This document shows, piece by piece, positions 8,344 to 15,391 of a DNA stretch of 64,000 bases. Below the pieces are notes generated by a model, which saw only the letters and a program-made list of their open reading frames with translations, was not told where the DNA came from and did no database searches. The position numbers were made by a program, and so were the translations under genes. Position 1 is the first letter of the stretch. Every line of letters starts with the position of its first letter. The DNA is from Zoogloea sp021286885 (GTDB lineage Bacteria > Pseudomonadota > Gammaproteobacteria > Burkholderiales > Rhodocyclaceae): NCBI RefSeq assembly GCF_041915215.1, contig NZ_JAYSBV010000018.1. One strand, 5' to 3'.

Positions 8344-8348
8344 GTCAA
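8320..8348 (-). promoter_or_regulatory. Sigma-70 type promoter of the membrane protein-lipoprotein-regulator operon
   Basis: On the minus strand a perfect -35 TTGACA (8348-8343) is followed by a 17-base spacer and a weak -10 TTAAAC (8325-8320). The expected start is near 8313, giving a leader of about 30 bases to the ATG at 8282. The spacer consists almost entirely of one operator copy. The same region is about 100 bases upstream of rdgC on the other strand. Confidence 0.7.
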
Positions 8349-8442
8349 CCCGGGTGCCCTACCCCGAAACCCGTCTGAAGCTTTGGCCCCCAGCCGCTAC
8401 AATGGGCGGACTCTTCATTTACCTGTATGGATGTTCTCCCCC

Positions 8443-9351
8443 ATGTGGTTCCGCAATCTCCAGATCTATCGTCTTCCCGAAAACTGGGCCCTGGATGTCG
8501 ACACGCTCCAGGACACGCTGGCGGCCCGGCCTTTCGTGGCCTGCGGCTCCCAGGACATGCTGAGCCGGGGCTGGGTGTCGCCCACCCGCGATGACCGCTT
8601 TGTGCTGGCGGTGCAGGGCCAGTTTCTGGTGAGCCTGCAGGTGGAGCAGAAGCTGCTGCCCGCCTCGGTGGTTAACCAGGTGGCCAGCGACCGGGCCGAA
8701 GAGATCGAGGCCCAGCAAGGCTACAAGCCGGGTCGCAAGCAGATGAAGGAGATCAAGGACGCGGTGCTCCAGGAGCTCCTGCCCCGCGCCTTTGCCCGGC
8801 GGCGCAAGGTGTTTGCCTGGATTGCCCCCCGGGAAGGCTGGCTGGTCGTGGATGCGGCGAGCCCCGCCCGGGCCGAGGAAATGCTCGAAGCCCTGCGCGA
8901 TGTGCTGGACGAACTGCCCGCCAAGTTGCTCCAGACCCGCCAGTCGCCGGTGTCGCTGATGAGCGGCTGGCTGGCCGCCCACGAAGCCGCGCCGGGCTTC
9001 AGCATCGACCAGGATTGCGAACTGCGTTCGGTGAGCGATGAAAAGGCGGCGGTGCGCTACGTGCGTCACGCCCTGGACGGGCAGGACGTGCAGGATCACC
9101 TGGCCGCCGGCAAGCTGCCGACCCGCCTCGCGCTGACCTTCGACGACCGGGTGTCGTTTGTGCTGACCGAAAAGCTGGAGGTGAAGCGCCTGGCCTTCCT
9201 GGATGTGATCAAGGAAGAAGCCGAGCGCCAGGCCGATCTGGCCGACATGCAGATCGAGGCCGATTTTGCGCTGATGAGCGGCGAGCTGCTGCGCCTGATC
9301 CCGGCCCTGATCGGGGTGCTTGGGGGCGAGCAGGGCGAGGCTCAGGGCTGA
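8443..9351 (+). CDS. rdgC: Recombination-associated protein RdgC
   Basis: 302 residues, the usual RdgC length, starting MWFRNLQIYRLP as in other RdgC proteins. Further family features are ACGSQDMLSRGWVSP near residue 35, the KLLPASVVNQ segment and QQGYKPGRKQMKEIKD near residue 90. RdgC forms a ring-shaped dimer that coats double-stranded DNA and modulates RecA. Cytoplasmic, nucleoid-bound. It is a single gene with a hairpin terminator candidate 80 bases after the stop. ATG 8443 is chosen from family alignment; upstream in-frame codons to 8383 would add residues not seen in relatives. Confidence 0.95.
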   Translation: MWFRNLQIYRLPENWALDVDTLQDTLAARPFVACGSQDMLSRGWVSPTRDDRFVLAVQGQFLVSLQVEQKLLPASVVNQVASDRAEEIEAQQGYKPGRKQMKEIKDAVLQELLPRAFARRRKVFAWIAPREGWLVVDAASPARAEEMLEALRDVLDELPAKLLQTRQSPVSLMSGWLAAHEAAPGFSIDQDCELRSVSDEKAAVRYVRHALDGQDVQDHLAAGKLPTRLALTFDDRVSFVLTEKLEVKRLAFLDVIKEEAERQADLADMQIEADFALMSGELLRLIPALIGVLGGEQGEAQG

Positions 9352-9427
9352 CCCCCTTGCAGCCACTGTTTTCATTTTTCCCTCATCCCATCCCGTCTCA
9401 TTTTTCTGGGCGGTGTCCTTGAGGTCG

Positions 9428-9470
9428 GGAGCTGGCGCATGCGTGCCGCCAGCTCCGATCATTTTCTCCC
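9428..9470 (+). terminator. Probable rdgC terminator
   Basis: GGAGCTGGCG (9428-9437) and CGCCAGCTCC (9447-9456) form a perfect 10-bp stem with a 9-base loop, followed shortly by ATTTTCTC. The T-run is short and begins a few bases after the stem, so termination strength is uncertain. Confidence 0.6.
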
Positions 9471-9579
9471 CATCCCTGTGCCGCAGAACTTTCAGGCGCC
9501 CCCGCGAATCGCATTGTTTATTCAAATCGAATTAACTGAAAAAATTGTATTAGCTGTGCGATTTGATTGATTTTGTTAT

Positions 9580-9623
9580 CTCAATGCCATTAATTTTTGT
9601 AAATTAATTGTGCAGGCATTGAG
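9580..9623. repeat. Large nested inverted repeat in AT-rich DNA
   Basis: CTCAATGCC (9580-9588) pairs with GGCATTGAG (9615-9623), and directly inside it ATTAATTT (9589-9596) pairs with AAATTAAT (9601-9608) around a TTGT loop. The right side has a 6-base bulge (TGTGCA). All 17 pairs are perfect. It could be a regulator site, a cruciform or an RNA hairpin. Confidence 0.75.
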
Positions 9624-9795
9624 GTTGGGCGTTTCGAATGGTTAAGTCGGATTTCGGTTGATTGCCGTATTCGATGGGCGCTGGTTTTGTGCCAATTCCG
9701 TGTGTGCATCTGGTGCTGGTTTGTAATTACGTGTAATTCAAACTACAGCGTAAAGAGTGATACGGGCCGGTGCACGATTTGGCTTAGGGGAATAG

Positions 9796-10371
9796 ATGAA
9801 ACGCCTTGTAACTACTGCTGCCTTAACATTGCTTGCAGGGACTTCCCATGCAATACAAGTGCTACCCAATGGAAACCTGTTTGATTTGGGAAGCTATGCG
9901 GCTGGAACCTATATTCTGACGGGCTCGGGTCAGATCGATTTGTGCGGCAACGGGACTTTTGGCATGTTGCCAGACGGGATGCCGGTCACCACAGTAACCT
10001 GTCTGCGCTATGGGACAGACTTCAACCCTGCTGGATCATTTACTGCAGATGGGCTTTGGGGGCGGGCGGGGTCCAATGCAAAGATTGGCGCCCTGATTGC
10101 CACGCTCAATCCGAATGCTTTTTCCAGTAACAATCCCAGTTCAACACAGGCGGATGACTGGTTTTTTGTGGGGTATTCGGCCACCGTCACACTCCCAGTG
10201 GCCGGGCATATCTATGCTGCTGTGAATGACACCTACTACCCCAACGATACGGGTGCCTTCAACGTGACGGTGCATGCGGTGCCAGAAACGGGCTCCTTGG
10301 CCCTTGTGGCGGCGGGCTTGGGGCTGCTGGGCAGGCGGCGTCGTCAGTCATCGGCATCCAGCAGCGCGTAG
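9796..10371 (+). CDS. PEP-CTERM domain exported protein
   Basis: 191 residues. The signal peptide MKRLVTTAALTLLAGTSHA is followed by a 140-residue beta-rich mature part (GSGQIDLCGNGTFGMLPDG with two nearby Cys) and a C-terminal sorting region: VPETGSLALVAAGLGLLG and then four Arg. PEP-CTERM proteins carry V-P-E-P, a hydrophobic helix and a basic tail and are processed by exosortase during export in exopolysaccharide-producing Proteobacteria; here Pro is replaced by Thr (PET). No exosortase is in the window, so the partner must be elsewhere. Base composition is less GC-rich than the neighbours. AGGGG lies just before the ATG. Confidence 0.85.
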   Translation: MKRLVTTAALTLLAGTSHAIQVLPNGNLFDLGSYAAGTYILTGSGQIDLCGNGTFGMLPDGMPVTTVTCLRYGTDFNPAGSFTADGLWGRAGSNAKIGALIATLNPNAFSSNNPSSTQADDWFFVGYSATVTLPVAGHIYAAVNDTYYPNDTGAFNVTVHAVPETGSLALVAAGLGLLGRRRRQSSASSSA

Positions 10372-10443
10372 TTGGGATGCTGAATGCCCTGGCCCGGCCG
10401 GGCCCGTGCGGATGCAGGGGTCGGCCGGTTGCGCGGGATGTTT

Positions 10444-11016
10444 TTACATGTGCAGCAGTGCGGCAGCGGCCAGACCGCAGCCGCCCACGGCAACGGCCAC
10501 CGAGCTGATTTCCAGCCACTTGCGGCGGGTCAGCAAGGTGATGGCGGCCAGCGAAATGGCCACTTGCAGGGCGGTCATGGCCTGGGCCCAGCGGTGGTGC
10601 AGGTGCATGGCGTGGTCGCTGTGCTCTTCGGATTCCTTGGCTTCGGCCTCAAGCGCTTCGGCCTTGTCCTTGATTTCCTGCTTTTCCTGCTTGTAGCGGG
10701 CGACTTCTGCCTTGTACTTTTCCTGGGCGTCGCCGCTGGTGAGGGCCAGGGCCAGCTCGGCGATGTTCTGCTTGCTGCTCTTGGACTGGTAGTAGCCCCA
10801 CTGGTTGGAGGCCTCGGTCTTGCGGATCGCGGCTTCGTTCTTGTACATCAGCGCATCGTTCTGGGTCGCGCCGCCCATGTAGCCAAACAGGGCGCCCAGG
10901 GTGGCAAAGACGGCGGTCATGGCCGCGATGCGGGAGGCGAAGGGGTCTTCCCCGTGGGCGGCATGCTCTACCGCGTGGTCGTGGGGGCCGTGAACGTGAA
11001 AGTGATGTCCGGACAT
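10444..11016 (-). CDS. DUF4337 family membrane protein
   Basis: 190 residues from ATG 11016. A His-rich N-terminus (MSGHHFHVHGPHDHAVEHAAHG) precedes one hydrophobic helix (about 30-50), a charged coiled-coil region (about 60-135, rich in Lys, Glu and Ala) and two C-terminal hydrophobic helices (about 143-190). This agrees with DUF4337, a family of unknown function. It is a single gene. The His-rich start suggests possible metal contact, which is only an inference. Confidence 0.75.
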   Translation of the reverse strand: MSGHHFHVHGPHDHAVEHAAHGEDPFASRIAAMTAVFATLGALFGYMGGATQNDALMYKNEAAIRKTEASNQWGYYQSKSSKQNIAELALALTSGDAQEKYKAEVARYKQEKQEIKDKAEALEAEAKESEEHSDHAMHLHHRWAQAMTALQVAISLAAITLLTRRKWLEISSVAVAVGGCGLAAAALLHM

Positions 11017-11122
11017 TGCGCTCTCTCCAGGGGCGGGTGCGGGGGCACCCAAGGGTGATTTTCAAGGCCCGGATTGTAGGCCTGCCAAATGGTAAAAAAT
11101 CAAGTCCTGGCGCAGCGGGCGT

Positions 11123-11308
11123 TTAGAGGCGGGGCGGGTGGTACTGGGGCACCCAGGCCCAGCGGGGCTTTTCGTGGGCGTTTAGCGGATTGGGGGTGTC
11201 TTGGGCCTGGGGAATGCCCATGGGCAAGAGCATGCCCTCTTCGGGCAGATGGTGTCCGAGCCAGATGAACAGGGATGCACCCAGCAGCAGCAGGTAGCGC
11301 TTACGCAT
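11123..11308 (-). CDS. Small hypothetical protein with N-terminal hydrophobic segment
   Basis: 61 residues: MRKRYLLLLGASLFIWLGHH is a signal peptide or membrane anchor, followed by a Pro-rich polar tail with PRWAWVPQYHPPRL. No family recognised. ATG at 11308 is preceded by CACCTTGC-like sequence rather than a strong Shine-Dalgarno. It is plausible as a small envelope protein because it has a coherent signal and reads on the same strand as its neighbours, but it could be spurious. Confidence 0.5.
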   Translation of the reverse strand: MRKRYLLLLGASLFIWLGHHLPEEGMLLPMGIPQAQDTPNPLNAHEKPRWAWVPQYHPPRL

Positions 11309-11419
11309 GGCAAGGTGATTGTTGATTATGTGATTTTTATTGGATCACAGGGATGTTACGGCTGTCAGTGACCCAGTGCATTGAGGCCAGCCGGGCCCTC
11401 CTTGAATGGGTTGGAGGCA

Positions 11420-12007
11420 TCAGGCCAGAAACACCGGGTCGGAAAAAACCAGCGTTCCATCGGCCCGCATCATCAGGTTGCGGGGGTTGAGCAGATCGGG
11501 CTGCACCGGGTAGTCCTCGATGAAGTCCGAGAGGGCCGCAATGGCCTGCAGGATGCCCGGGGGCAGGCTGGCCGGAGGCGATTGGGTCAGGTGGTAGAGG
11601 GCCATGCGCCCGCGCTCCGGGCCCATGTTGGCCCAGTGTTCGCAGGCCGCCCAATAGGCGTCGGCCAGGGTGCGGGCCACCTGCTGGGCCGGGCCGCTGA
11701 TGGGGCGGAGGTGTTCCAGCTCCACCAGCCGGAAGGTGTAGCCGTTGCTGGCTTCGCCGATGGGGCCGTGATCCCGGAAAACCTGCGGGAAATGGGGCCC
11801 CCGGGGGCGGTCGTCGGCGGTCAGGTAAAAATAGTCGGCGGGGGAACTGAGCACTTTGAATACTCGCTCCCCGTCGCCTCCATCCAGCACGATGGAGGAT
11901 TCCCCCCGTCCCAGCTCGCGCAGACCCCGCAGCAGCGGGTGATCCGGTACCGGATCGGGCAACTCGCGCAGGGGCTGGCCATCGCCAGTGGGCGGGGGAA
12001 TGCTCAT
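11420..12007 (-). CDS. Protein-kinase-like fold protein of unknown function
   Basis: 195 residues. ELGRGESSIVL resembles a glycine-rich nucleotide loop, VFKVL supplies the candidate ATP-binding Lys, and near the C-terminus QPDLLNPRNLMMRADGTLVF followed by SDPVF resembles a degenerate catalytic and metal-binding pair of the kinase/APH fold (D-x5-N spacing is off by one). It is shorter than a full kinase. It starts 10 bases after the fabI stop, so the two genes are read together. A true kinase, a pseudokinase or an unrelated fold are all possible. Confidence 0.6.
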   Translation of the reverse strand: MSIPPPTGDGQPLRELPDPVPDHPLLRGLRELGRGESSIVLDGGDGERVFKVLSSPADYFYLTADDRPRGPHFPQVFRDHGPIGEASNGYTFRLVELEHLRPISGPAQQVARTLADAYWAACEHWANMGPERGRMALYHLTQSPPASLPPGILQAIAALSDFIEDYPVQPDLLNPRNLMMRADGTLVFSDPVFLA

Positions 12008-12016
12008 GGGCGGATC

Positions 12017-12796
12017 TCAGCCGACGATGTTGTAGCCGGCATCCACAAAGTGCACGCCGCCGCTCAGGTTGCGGCCCGCATCCGAGACCAGGAAGGCGGT
12101 CAGGGCGCCGATGTCTTCCGGGGTCACGAGGCGGTGCAGGGGGGAGCGATCCACGGCGGTGGCCATCAGCCCGTCAAAGCCGGCGATGCCGGAGGCGGCG
12201 CGGGTCATCAGGGGGCCCGGGGAAATGGCGTTAACGCGAATGTTCTTCACGCCCAGTTCATAGGCCATGTAGCGGGTGGCGGCTTCGAGGGCGGCCTTGC
12301 ACAGACCCATCACGCCGTAGTTGGCGATCACCTTTTCGCTGCCCAGGTAGGTCATGGTGATGAGGGAACCGCCACCGGCCTTTTCCAGCAGGGGTTCGGC
12401 CTTGCGGGCGAGGCGCACGAAGGAGTGGGTGGAAACGTCCATGGCCAGGGCAAAGCCGTCGGCGGAGGTATCCACCACCCGGCCATGCAGGTCGTCGCGC
12501 TTGGCGAAGGCCATGCTGTGAATCGCAAAGTCCAGCTTGCCGAACTGGGCGTCGATGCTGTCGAACACCGCATCCAGGGTTTCCGGGCGGGTCACGTCCA
12601 TCAGTTGCACGTGCTGGATGCCCAGGCGCTTGATGATGGGCTCGATGAAGGCCAGGGTCTTGTCGTTCTGGTAGGTGATGACCAGCTGGGCGCCAGCATC
12701 CACGCAGGCTTCGGCGACGCCGGTGGAGATGGATTTTTCGTTGGCGATACCGGTGATCAGACCGACCTTGCCTTCCAGATTGATGAGGGATTTCAT
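12017..12796 (-). CDS. fabI: Enoyl-[acyl-carrier-protein] reductase (NADH)
   Basis: 259 residues, the normal FabI size. It catalyses the last reduction of each fatty-acid elongation cycle and is the target of triclosan-type inhibitors. The atypical short-chain dehydrogenase signature is present: ITGIANEKSIS at the dinucleotide site, IHSMAFAKRDDL, then MTYLGSEKVIANYGVMGLCK containing the Tyr-x6-Tyr-x6-Lys arrangement, and NAISPGPLMTRAASGI. ATG 12796 is chosen because the protein then starts at the conserved core (LEGKVGLITG) as in relatives; the longer frame to 12838 has no homology-like sequence. First gene of a two-gene unit with the kinase-like protein. Confidence 0.93.
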   Translation of the reverse strand: MKSLINLEGKVGLITGIANEKSISTGVAEACVDAGAQLVITYQNDKTLAFIEPIIKRLGIQHVQLMDVTRPETLDAVFDSIDAQFGKLDFAIHSMAFAKRDDLHGRVVDTSADGFALAMDVSTHSFVRLARKAEPLLEKAGGGSLITMTYLGSEKVIANYGVMGLCKAALEAATRYMAYELGVKNIRVNAISPGPLMTRAASGIAGFDGLMATAVDRSPLHRLVTPEDIGALTAFLVSDAGRNLSGGVHFVDAGYNIVG

Positions 12797-12941
12797 GGTG
12801 GGGGGGACTCCAGATGGAAAAATTCTGCACTGCAACAAAGGATGAACTTAGAATAGCCCGAGAACATTGCAGTTCCGTCTTTTTCCCTTAACAAATTTAC
12901 ATAACGCTACCTTGAGCCACGGCTCGTCCGGGGATGTTGCG

Positions 12942-13469
12942 ATGCGTCAAGTAAACCCGCTAAAAGCCGTTGATACGACCGTGTTTCCACCCGCGATGGG
13001 GGAGGGGCTTGTGTACCTGTTTCTGGATTTCGATGGGGTGACTCACCCCTGGGGCGAGGTGGAGGATTTCCGCTGTCTGCCCATGCTTGAAGACGTGCTG
13101 CGGGATTACCCGGAAACCCGGGTGGTGATTTCCTCCGACTGGCGCACCTTGTTTTCGCTGCCCAAGCTGGTGGCGCGCTTTGCGCCCGACATCCAGCCCC
13201 GGGTGGTGGATGCCACTCCCACCCTGTTTGCCCGGCGCCCCGAAGAATTGCGCGGCTTGCGGGAGCGGGAGGCCCTGCTGTGGCTGGAGCGCAAGGCCCC
13301 CGGCGCGCCCTGGCTGGCGATTGATGATGCGCCCGGCAATTGGCCGACCAAGGAGCGCCTGGTGCTCACCGATTTCAAGCAGGGTTTCACCAGCGAAGAT
13401 GGCAGCCGGTTGCGGCAGCTGCTGGATGGGCTGCGGGCGGCCATGGTGGCAGTGCCCCAGACGGCCTGA
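12942..13469 (+). CDS. HAD-like domain protein (HAD_SAK type)
   Basis: 175 residues from ATG 12942; ATG 12996 is an alternative. YLFLDFDGVTHP is HAD motif I with the two Asp, VISSDWRTLFSL is a motif II-like Ser segment and WLAIDDAP provides the motif IV acidic pair. The spacing and SDWR match small HAD proteins of the kind found in bacterial RNA-repair-type domains. It is likely a phosphatase acting on a nucleic acid or small phosphate ester; the substrate is unknown. Divergent from fabI and convergent with srkA. Confidence 0.75.
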   Translation: MRQVNPLKAVDTTVFPPAMGEGLVYLFLDFDGVTHPWGEVEDFRCLPMLEDVLRDYPETRVVISSDWRTLFSLPKLVARFAPDIQPRVVDATPTLFARRPEELRGLREREALLWLERKAPGAPWLAIDDAPGNWPTKERLVLTDFKQGFTSEDGSRLRQLLDGLRAAMVAVPQTA

Positions 13470-13484
13470 GGGTCGCCCACGGAA

Positions 13485-13505
13485 GGCCGCCCGGGAAGGG
13501 CGGCC
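13485..13505. terminator. GC-rich hairpin between convergent genes
   Basis: GGCCGCCC and GGGCGGCC form a perfect 8-bp stem around GGGAA, placed between the stop of the HAD gene (13469) and the stop of srkA (13514). There is no T-run, so it may be a weak bidirectional terminator or a REP-like element similar to 6733-6753. Confidence 0.5.
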
Positions 13506-13513
13506 CTCGTGCT

Positions 13514-14500
13514 TCAGAACAGCCGCGCCAGGGCTGATTCGTCCATCAGCGCGATCTGTTCGCGCAGGGCGAGGATCATGTCCTGCCAGTAGCGTTGGGT
13601 GTTGAACCAGCCAAACGCTGCCGGGAAAGCCGGGTCTTCCCAGCGGGAGGCGATCCAGCCCGCGTAATGGATCAGACGCAGGGTGCGCAGGGCTTCCACC
13701 AGATGCAGGCTGGCCGGGTCGAAGTCGGCAAACTGCTCGTAGCCTTCGAGTACCAGATCCAGCTGGCGCGCCATGCTCTGGGCGTCGCCCGAGAGCAGCA
13801 TCCACAGATCCTGCACCGCCGGGCCGTTGCGCGCATCGTCAAAATCCACAAAGTGCGGGCCCGCGTCGGTCCACAGCACATTGCCCCCGTGGCAGTCCCC
13901 GTGCAGGCGCAGGAGCGGCTGTTCGCCGGCCCGCTCGTAGCAGCGGCGCACGCCCTCAAGCGCCATGTCCACCACGCTCAGCCAGGGCGTGCGCAGCTCG
14001 TCCGGCAAAAAGGGTGAGAGCATCAGCGCATCCCGGGGCGCTTCGCCGAAGGTGTGGATGGTGAGGTCGGGCCGGTGGGTGAAGGGCTTGCGCGCGCCAA
14101 TGGCGTGGATGCGCCCCATGAAGGTGCCGATCCGGCCCAGCACTTCGGGTTGTTCCAGCTCCGGCGCCCGCCCGCCCCGGCGCGGAAACAGCGCAAAGCG
14201 GAAGCCTTCGTGCTGGAGCAGGCTGCGGCCCCCAAACTCCAGGGGCGCCACGGCGGGTACTTCGGCGTCGGCCAGTTCGTGCAGGAAGCGGTGCTCCTCA
14301 AGAATGGCACTATCGCTCCAGCGGGCCGGGCGGTAAAACTTGGCGATCAGCGGTGCGCCACTGTCCATGCCCACCTGATAGACCCGGTTTTCGTAGCTGT
14401 TGAGGGTGAGCAGTCGGCCATCGCAGGGCAGGCCGGCAGATTCGACTGCCGTGAGCACAAAATCGGGGGTCAGGGCGGCGAAGGGCAGGGGATTGTTCAT
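13514..14500 (-). CDS. srkA: Stress response serine/threonine kinase SrkA (YihE/RdoA)
   Basis: 328 residues, equal to the E. coli protein. The APH-like kinase fold is marked by NSYENRVYQV, the ATP-site Lys in LIAKFYRP, RLHGDCHGGNVLW (catalytic loop) and VDFDDARNGPAVQDLW (metal-binding Asp). Known members phosphorylate Ser/Thr and protect cells from stress-induced death. Its start overlaps the stop of the upstream TerC-type gene (TGATGA arrangement near 14500), so the two are co-expressed. Confidence 0.93.
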   Translation of the reverse strand: MNNPLPFAALTPDFVLTAVESAGLPCDGRLLTLNSYENRVYQVGMDSGAPLIAKFYRPARWSDSAILEEHRFLHELADAEVPAVAPLEFGGRSLLQHEGFRFALFPRRGGRAPELEQPEVLGRIGTFMGRIHAIGARKPFTHRPDLTIHTFGEAPRDALMLSPFLPDELRTPWLSVVDMALEGVRRCYERAGEQPLLRLHGDCHGGNVLWTDAGPHFVDFDDARNGPAVQDLWMLLSGDAQSMARQLDLVLEGYEQFADFDPASLHLVEALRTLRLIHYAGWIASRWEDPAFPAAFGWFNTQRYWQDMILALREQIALMDESALARLF

Positions 14501-15273
14501 CAGGATTTGCCCCCGGTGTGGCCTTCTTCCCGGGTATAGGCTTCATGCAGCTTCACCGGCGCGTGCTGGGCCTGGCGTTTGCGCATGCGCAGATTGAGCA
14601 TTTCCACCGTCACGGCAAAGGCCATGGCCGAGTAGATGTAGCCCTTGGGCACGTGGTGGCCGCAGCCATCGGCGATCAGCACCACGCCGATCACCAGCAA
14701 GAAGGACAGGGCCAGCATTTTTACCGTCGGGTGGCGGGAGACAAAGTCACCGATGGGGCCGGAGGCGACCATCATCAGGCCCACCGAGGCCACCACGGCG
14801 GCAATCATCACCCCCAGGTGATTCACCATGCCAATGGCGGTGATGATGGAATCCAGCGAAAACACGATGTCGATCATGATGATCTGGGCCAGCACGGCGC
14901 CAAAGGTGGCCGCCACGCCGCTGGAGGCTTCGCCTTCCTCGCCTTCCATCAGCTGATGGACTTCCTTGGTGCTCTTCCAGACCAGGAACAGGCCGCCGCT
15001 CAGCAGGATCAGGTCGCGCCCGGAAAAGCCGTGTTCAAACAGGGTGAGCAGGGGTGTGGTGAGCCCGGCCAGCCAGGAGAGCACCGCCAGCAGTCCGATG
15101 CGCATGAACATGGCCAGGAACAGCCCGAGCCGGCGCGCAAAGGGGCGTTGCTCGGCGGGCAGCTTGTCCACCAGGATGGAAATGAAGATCACGTTGTCGA
15201 TGCCCAGCACCAGCTCAAGCACGGTGAGGGTCAGGAAGGCCAGCAGCAATTGGGGGTCTAGAAGAAATTCCAT
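14500..15273 (-). CDS. TerC family integral membrane protein
   Basis: 257 residues from ATG 15273 with about seven membrane helices. LELVLGIDNVIFISILVDKL contains the conserved acidic GIDN of TerC proteins, and IMIDIVFSLDSIITAIGM contains the second acidic pair. TerC-type proteins are linked to metal (Mn, Ca) homeostasis and tellurite resistance. The charged C-terminal tail after residue 230 is cytoplasmic. The longer frame upstream of 15273 is low-complexity and not used. Co-transcribed with srkA. Confidence 0.88.
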   Translation of the reverse strand: MEFLLDPQLLLAFLTLTVLELVLGIDNVIFISILVDKLPAEQRPFARRLGLFLAMFMRIGLLAVLSWLAGLTTPLLTLFEHGFSGRDLILLSGGLFLVWKSTKEVHQLMEGEEGEASSGVAATFGAVLAQIIMIDIVFSLDSIITAIGMVNHLGVMIAAVVASVGLMMVASGPIGDFVSRHPTVKMLALSFLLVIGVVLIADGCGHHVPKGYIYSAMAFAVTVEMLNLRMRKRQAQHAPVKLHEAYTREEGHTGGKS

Positions 15274-15391
15274 GGTCTGCTCAGGGGGAAGGGAAAAGGG
15301 GAAAAGTGGAAAAGGGGGAGGGATGCTTGGATGGTCGCACGAAAGCCGCCCCCTGACAGCCAGGGAGCGGGCGTAAATCCGGTGCGGGCAT

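Larger units (their letters stand above)
9352..9795. other. AT-rich intergenic region of 444 bp
   Basis: No credible gene. The left part holds the rdgC terminator candidate. From about 9500 composition turns AT-rich, in strong contrast with the rest of the window. It contains the large inverted repeat at 9580-9623 and then about 170 bases leading to the PEP-CTERM gene, where the promoter of that gene must lie. I could not pick a convincing -35/-10 or sigma-54 site. Confidence 0.7.
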
